In this document: in pieces, positions 61,740 to 64,000 of the stretch
Layout: every line of letters begins with the position of its first letter
Position numbering within the stretch: the stretch's first letter is position 1
NCBI GenBank assembly: GCA_020445255.1
Contig: JAGRGY010000026.1
Location: 30,219-94,218 of the forward strand
Direction of reading: 5' to 3'
Length of the DNA stretch: 64,000 bases
Source of the DNA: Gammaproteobacteria bacterium
GTDB taxonomy: Bacteria; Pseudomonadota; Gammaproteobacteria; Chromatiales; Chromatiaceae
Notes under the pieces: generated by a model
Told to the model about the DNA's origin: nothing
Databases searched by the model: none
What the model saw: only the letters and a program-made list of their open reading frames with translations
Program-made: the position numbers and the translations under genes

Positions 61740-62633
61740 TCAGGGTAATTCGACGCTGTTGCCGGCCGCGTCTTCGCGGCACGTCCGGATCATCTCGCTG
61801 CCGGCGTTCGACAGGCTGCGGCGGCGGTGGGTGACGACGCCGAGTCGACGCGACAGCCGCATGCCCTCGACCGCGATCACGCGCACCTGGTCGTCGAGCA
61901 CGGTCGCGGGCAGCAGGCTCCAGCCGAGTCCGGTGGCGACCAGCATGTGCAGGGTCTCGAGATAATTGGTTGCCATGCCGACGCGCAGCTCGGCACCGGC
62001 GGAGCGCACCGCCTGTTCGAGGATGGCGCGCGTATAGGTCGTGCTGCCCGGCAGCACCGCCGGGTGTTCGAGCAACTCGTCGAGTGTCACCGGGCCGCGT
62101 CCGGCCAGCGGATGGTCGGACGCGACCATGAACGCCAGCGGGTCGTCCCAGATGGTCAGCATCTGGAGGTTGGGCGGGGGTGCTGGGGGTAGGGTCACGA
62201 TTGCGAGTTCGAGATCACCGGTCTCGACGGCGCGACACGCCGCCTCGGAATCCATGAAGCGGATGTCGAGTTCGACATCGGGGTAACGCTCGGTGTAGCG
62301 CTTCAAAGGCTGCGGCAGGCGGTGCAGCCCGATGTGGTGGCTGGTGCCCATGACCAACCGGCCGCGCACGTCACCGGAGAGGTCGGCGACGACGCGCTTT
62401 ATCTCGCGCGCATCGTTGATCAGGTTGCGCGCGCGCGGTAACAGGATCTCGCCGGCGGCGGTCAGCGCGACCCGCCGGCCGATGCGGTCGAACAGGCGCG
62501 TGTCCAATTCGGACTCGAGCTGCGCAACGCGCTTGCTGACCGCGGGCTGGGTCAGGTACAGGGCCTCGGCCGCGGCCGAGAACGATCCCAGGTCGGCGAC
62601 CTCGACGAAGGCATGCAGTGCGGCGATATCCAT
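61740..62633 (-). CDS. LysR-type transcriptional regulator, divergent from leuC
   Basis: 297 residues from ATG 62633. The helix-turn-helix (about 1-60: DLGSFSAAAEALYLTQPAVS, KRVAQLESELDTRLFDRIGR) is canonical. The C-terminal effector domain (GRLVMGTSHHIGLHRLPQPL, LELAIVTLPP, GLGWSLLPATVL) follows. LysR genes placed divergent to leuCDB are common in beta- and gammaproteobacteria and probably control leucine synthesis; the co-inducer is not known to me. An inverted repeat lies in the shared promoter region. Confidence 0.9.
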   Translation of the reverse strand: MDIAALHAFVEVADLGSFSAAAEALYLTQPAVSKRVAQLESELDTRLFDRIGRRVALTAAGEILLPRARNLINDAREIKRVVADLSGDVRGRLVMGTSHHIGLHRLPQPLKRYTERYPDVELDIRFMDSEAACRAVETGDLELAIVTLPPAPPPNLQMLTIWDDPLAFMVASDHPLAGRGPVTLDELLEHPAVLPGSTTYTRAILEQAVRSAGAELRVGMATNYLETLHMLVATGLGWSLLPATVLDDQVRVIAVEGMRLSRRLGVVTHRRRSLSNAGSEMIRTCREDAAGNSVELP

Positions 62634-62665
62634 TATTCCTAATAGTAATCGATAAAATGAAAAAC

Positions 62666-62684
62666 ATGAATTTGTGTTATTCAT
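62666..62684. promoter_or_regulatory. Inverted repeat in the LysR-leuC intergenic region
   Basis: ATGAAT (62666-62671), seven bases, ATTCAT (62679-62684). A symmetric site 33 bases upstream of the LysR start and 94 upstream of leuC, in an AT-rich pocket. Its size and place suit a LysR-type recognition site. A weak TTGTGT, 16 bases, TATCGT pair overlapping it could be the leuC promoter. Confidence 0.45.
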
Positions 62685-62777
62685 TCCAGGCGCTATCGTT
62701 ACTGGCGTCAGGATCCCTGCGGCCGACCGGCGCAGTCGCACCACCGGGCGCAGGGGCGTATCAAGCGGGGAGCGCTC

Positions 62778-64000
62778 ATGAAGCCGAGGACCTTGTACGA
62801 CAAGCTGTGGGATTCGCACGTGGTGCGGAAAGAGGCGGACGGCACGACGTTGCTGTACATCGACCGTCACCTGGTGCACGAGGTGACCTCGCCGCAGGCC
62901 TTCGAGGGTCTGCGCATCGCCCACCGCCCGGTGTGGCGCGCCGGCGCGAACCTCGCGACAGTCGATCACAACGTGCCGACCACGGACCGCAGCGCGGGAA
63001 TTGCGGACCCGGTGTCGCGGGTGCAGGTCGAGACACTCGACCAGAACTGCGTCGACTTCAGGATCGTCGAGTTCGGCATGAGCGACCCACGCCAGGGTAT
63101 CGTGCATGTCATCGGTCCCGAACAGGGTGCCACGCTGCCCGGCATGACGGTGGTGTGCGGTGATTCGCACACGTCGACGCATGGCGCGGTCGGCGCGCTG
63201 GCGCACGGCATCGGCACGTCCGAGGTGGAACACGTGCTGGCGACCCAATGCCTTATCCAGAAGAAATCGAAGGCGATGCTGATCGTCGTCGATGGCGAGG
63301 TCGGTCCGGGGGTCACGGCCAAGGACATCGTGCTGGCGATCATTGGCCGGATCGGCACCGCGGGCGGGACCGGCTACGCAATTGAGTTCAGCGGCAAGGC
63401 GATCCGCGACCTGTCGGTCGAGGGCCGCATGACGGTCTGCAACATGGCGATCGAGGCCGGTGCACGCGCGGGCTTCGTCGCCGTGGACGAGAAGACCATA
63501 CAATACGTGAAGGGGCGGCCGTTCGCGCCGGGCCCGCAGCACTGGGATCAGGCTGTCGCGTACTGGGAGACGCTGCACAGCGACGACGGCGCCGAGTTCG
63601 ACGAGGTCGTCGTGATCCCGGCCGCCGAAATCCAGCCGCAGGTGACCTGGGGCACGTCGCCGGAGATGGTCGTCGCGGTTGGCGACCGGGTACCGGATCC
63701 GGCACTGGAATCCGACCCGGTACGGGCCGATGGCATGCGCCGCGCGCTGAGCTACATGGGGCTCGAAGCCGGGACGCCGATCCGAGACATCCGCATCGAC
63801 AAGGTGTTCATCGGGTCGTGCACGAATTCGCGCATCGAGGACCTGCGTGCGGCGGCCGCGGTGGCGAAGGGCCGTCGGGTCGCGGCCAACGTCACCCAGG
63901 CGCTGATCGTCCCCGGTTCCGGTCTGGTCAAGGCCCAGGCCGAGCGCGAGGGACTCGACAAGGTGTTCATCGACGCCGGCTTCGAGTGGCGCGAGCCGGG
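62778..64000 (+). CDS. leuC: 3-isopropylmalate dehydratase large subunit, 3' end outside the window
   Basis: The first 407 of about 470 residues are visible, with no stop before the window ends. [16 protein letters not shown] is the conserved start. Aconitase-superfamily motifs: [40 protein letters not shown], and [20 protein letters not shown] with the first Fe-S cysteine; the other two cysteines lie beyond the edge. With LeuD it isomerises 2- to 3-isopropylmalate in leucine synthesis through a 4Fe-4S cluster. The divergent LysR gene is its likely regulator; leuD and leuB probably follow. Confidence 0.95.
   Translation, partial: MKPRTLYDKLWDSHVVRKEADGTTLLYIDRHLVHEVTSPQAFEGLRIAHRPVWRAGANLATVDHNVPTTDRSAGIADPVSRVQVETLDQNCVDFRIVEFGMSDPRQGIVHVIGPEQGATLPGMTVVCGDSHTSTHGAVGALAHGIGTSEVEHVLATQCLIQKKSKAMLIVVDGEVGPGVTAKDIVLAIIGRIGTAGGTGYAIEFSGKAIRDLSVEGRMTVCNMAIEAGARAGFVAVDEKTIQYVKGRPFAPGPQHWDQAVAYWETLHSDDGAEFDEVVVIPAAEIQPQVTWGTSPEMVVAVGDRVPDPALESDPVRADGMRRALSYMGLEAGTPIRDIRIDKVFIGSCTNSRIEDLRAAAAVAKGRRVAANVTQALIVPGSGLVKAQAEREGLDKVFIDAGFEWREP

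Overview
The window looks like a chromosomal segment from a high-GC gammaproteobacterium, probably a Chromatiales-like or sulfur-oxidiser-related lineage. The grounds are the three-subunit proton-translocating transhydrogenase, a complete run of MSHA-type pilus assembly genes, HrpA, YchJ, YheT and PsiE homologues, a VPLPA-CTERM protein, and a two-domain APS kinase of the kind described from Thiobacillus denitrificans. The lineage is an inference. I see no tRNA, rRNA, CRISPR array, insertion sequence or prophage, so the segment appears stable, with one large accessory polysaccharide locus.

Layout. 1-2.1 kb: end of a PEP-CTERM/exosortase-type locus, with a TPR protein and a VPLPA-CTERM protein behind a sigma-54-like promoter. 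2.2-8.1 kb: a TlpA-like thioredoxin, the two-domain APS kinase with a degenerate ATP sulfurylase half, and pntAA-pntAB-pntB behind a good sigma-70 promoter. 8.2-19.2 kb: housekeeping and small genes, including a GGDEF/EAL protein, a Sel1 protein, hrpA, a 48-residue ribbon-helix-helix protein, ychJ, a DUF938 methyltransferase, a lytic transglycosylase, a second thioredoxin-like protein and psiE. 19.3-28.8 kb: mshI, I2, J, K, L, M, N, E and G in one tightly overlapping operon with no pilin genes after mshG. 28.8-33.9 kb: a YheT hydrolase and an ABC exporter on the minus strand, then an M23 peptidase and a TolC-family protein on the plus strand.

33.9-54.3 kb is the polysaccharide region. On the minus strand, a GtrB/DPM1-like glycosyltransferase overlaps a multi-pass GT-C-like membrane protein with a TPR-like tail. 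Divergent from it, a winged-helix regulator with a nucleotidyltransferase-like C-terminal half starts an operon of 16 genes (36.9-52.1 kb). It holds wzm, wzt, a sulfotransferase, three methyltransferases, a DegT aminotransferase, a cupin and eight glycosyltransferases, most joined by 4-base stop/start overlaps. A second sulfotransferase and another GT4 enzyme close the region on the minus strand.

54.4-64 kb: aroC, an MFS transporter, an RND adaptor/pump pair, a small conserved gene, and a LysR gene divergent from leuC, which runs off the window.

How the parts may work together. The APS kinase would make PAPS, which the two sulfotransferases could use. Together with the CBM-type Wzt this suggests a sulfated, ABC-exported O-antigen or capsule whose chain end may be capped by sulfate or methyl. 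The MSHA ATPase carries the double MshEN motif that binds c-di-GMP, so pilus extension is probably under c-di-GMP control; the GGDEF/EAL protein is one possible source. The most unusual elements are the wzt-coupled sulfotransferase, the regulator coupled to wzm, the GtrB/GT-C pair, and the APS kinase that has lost its sulfurylase motifs.
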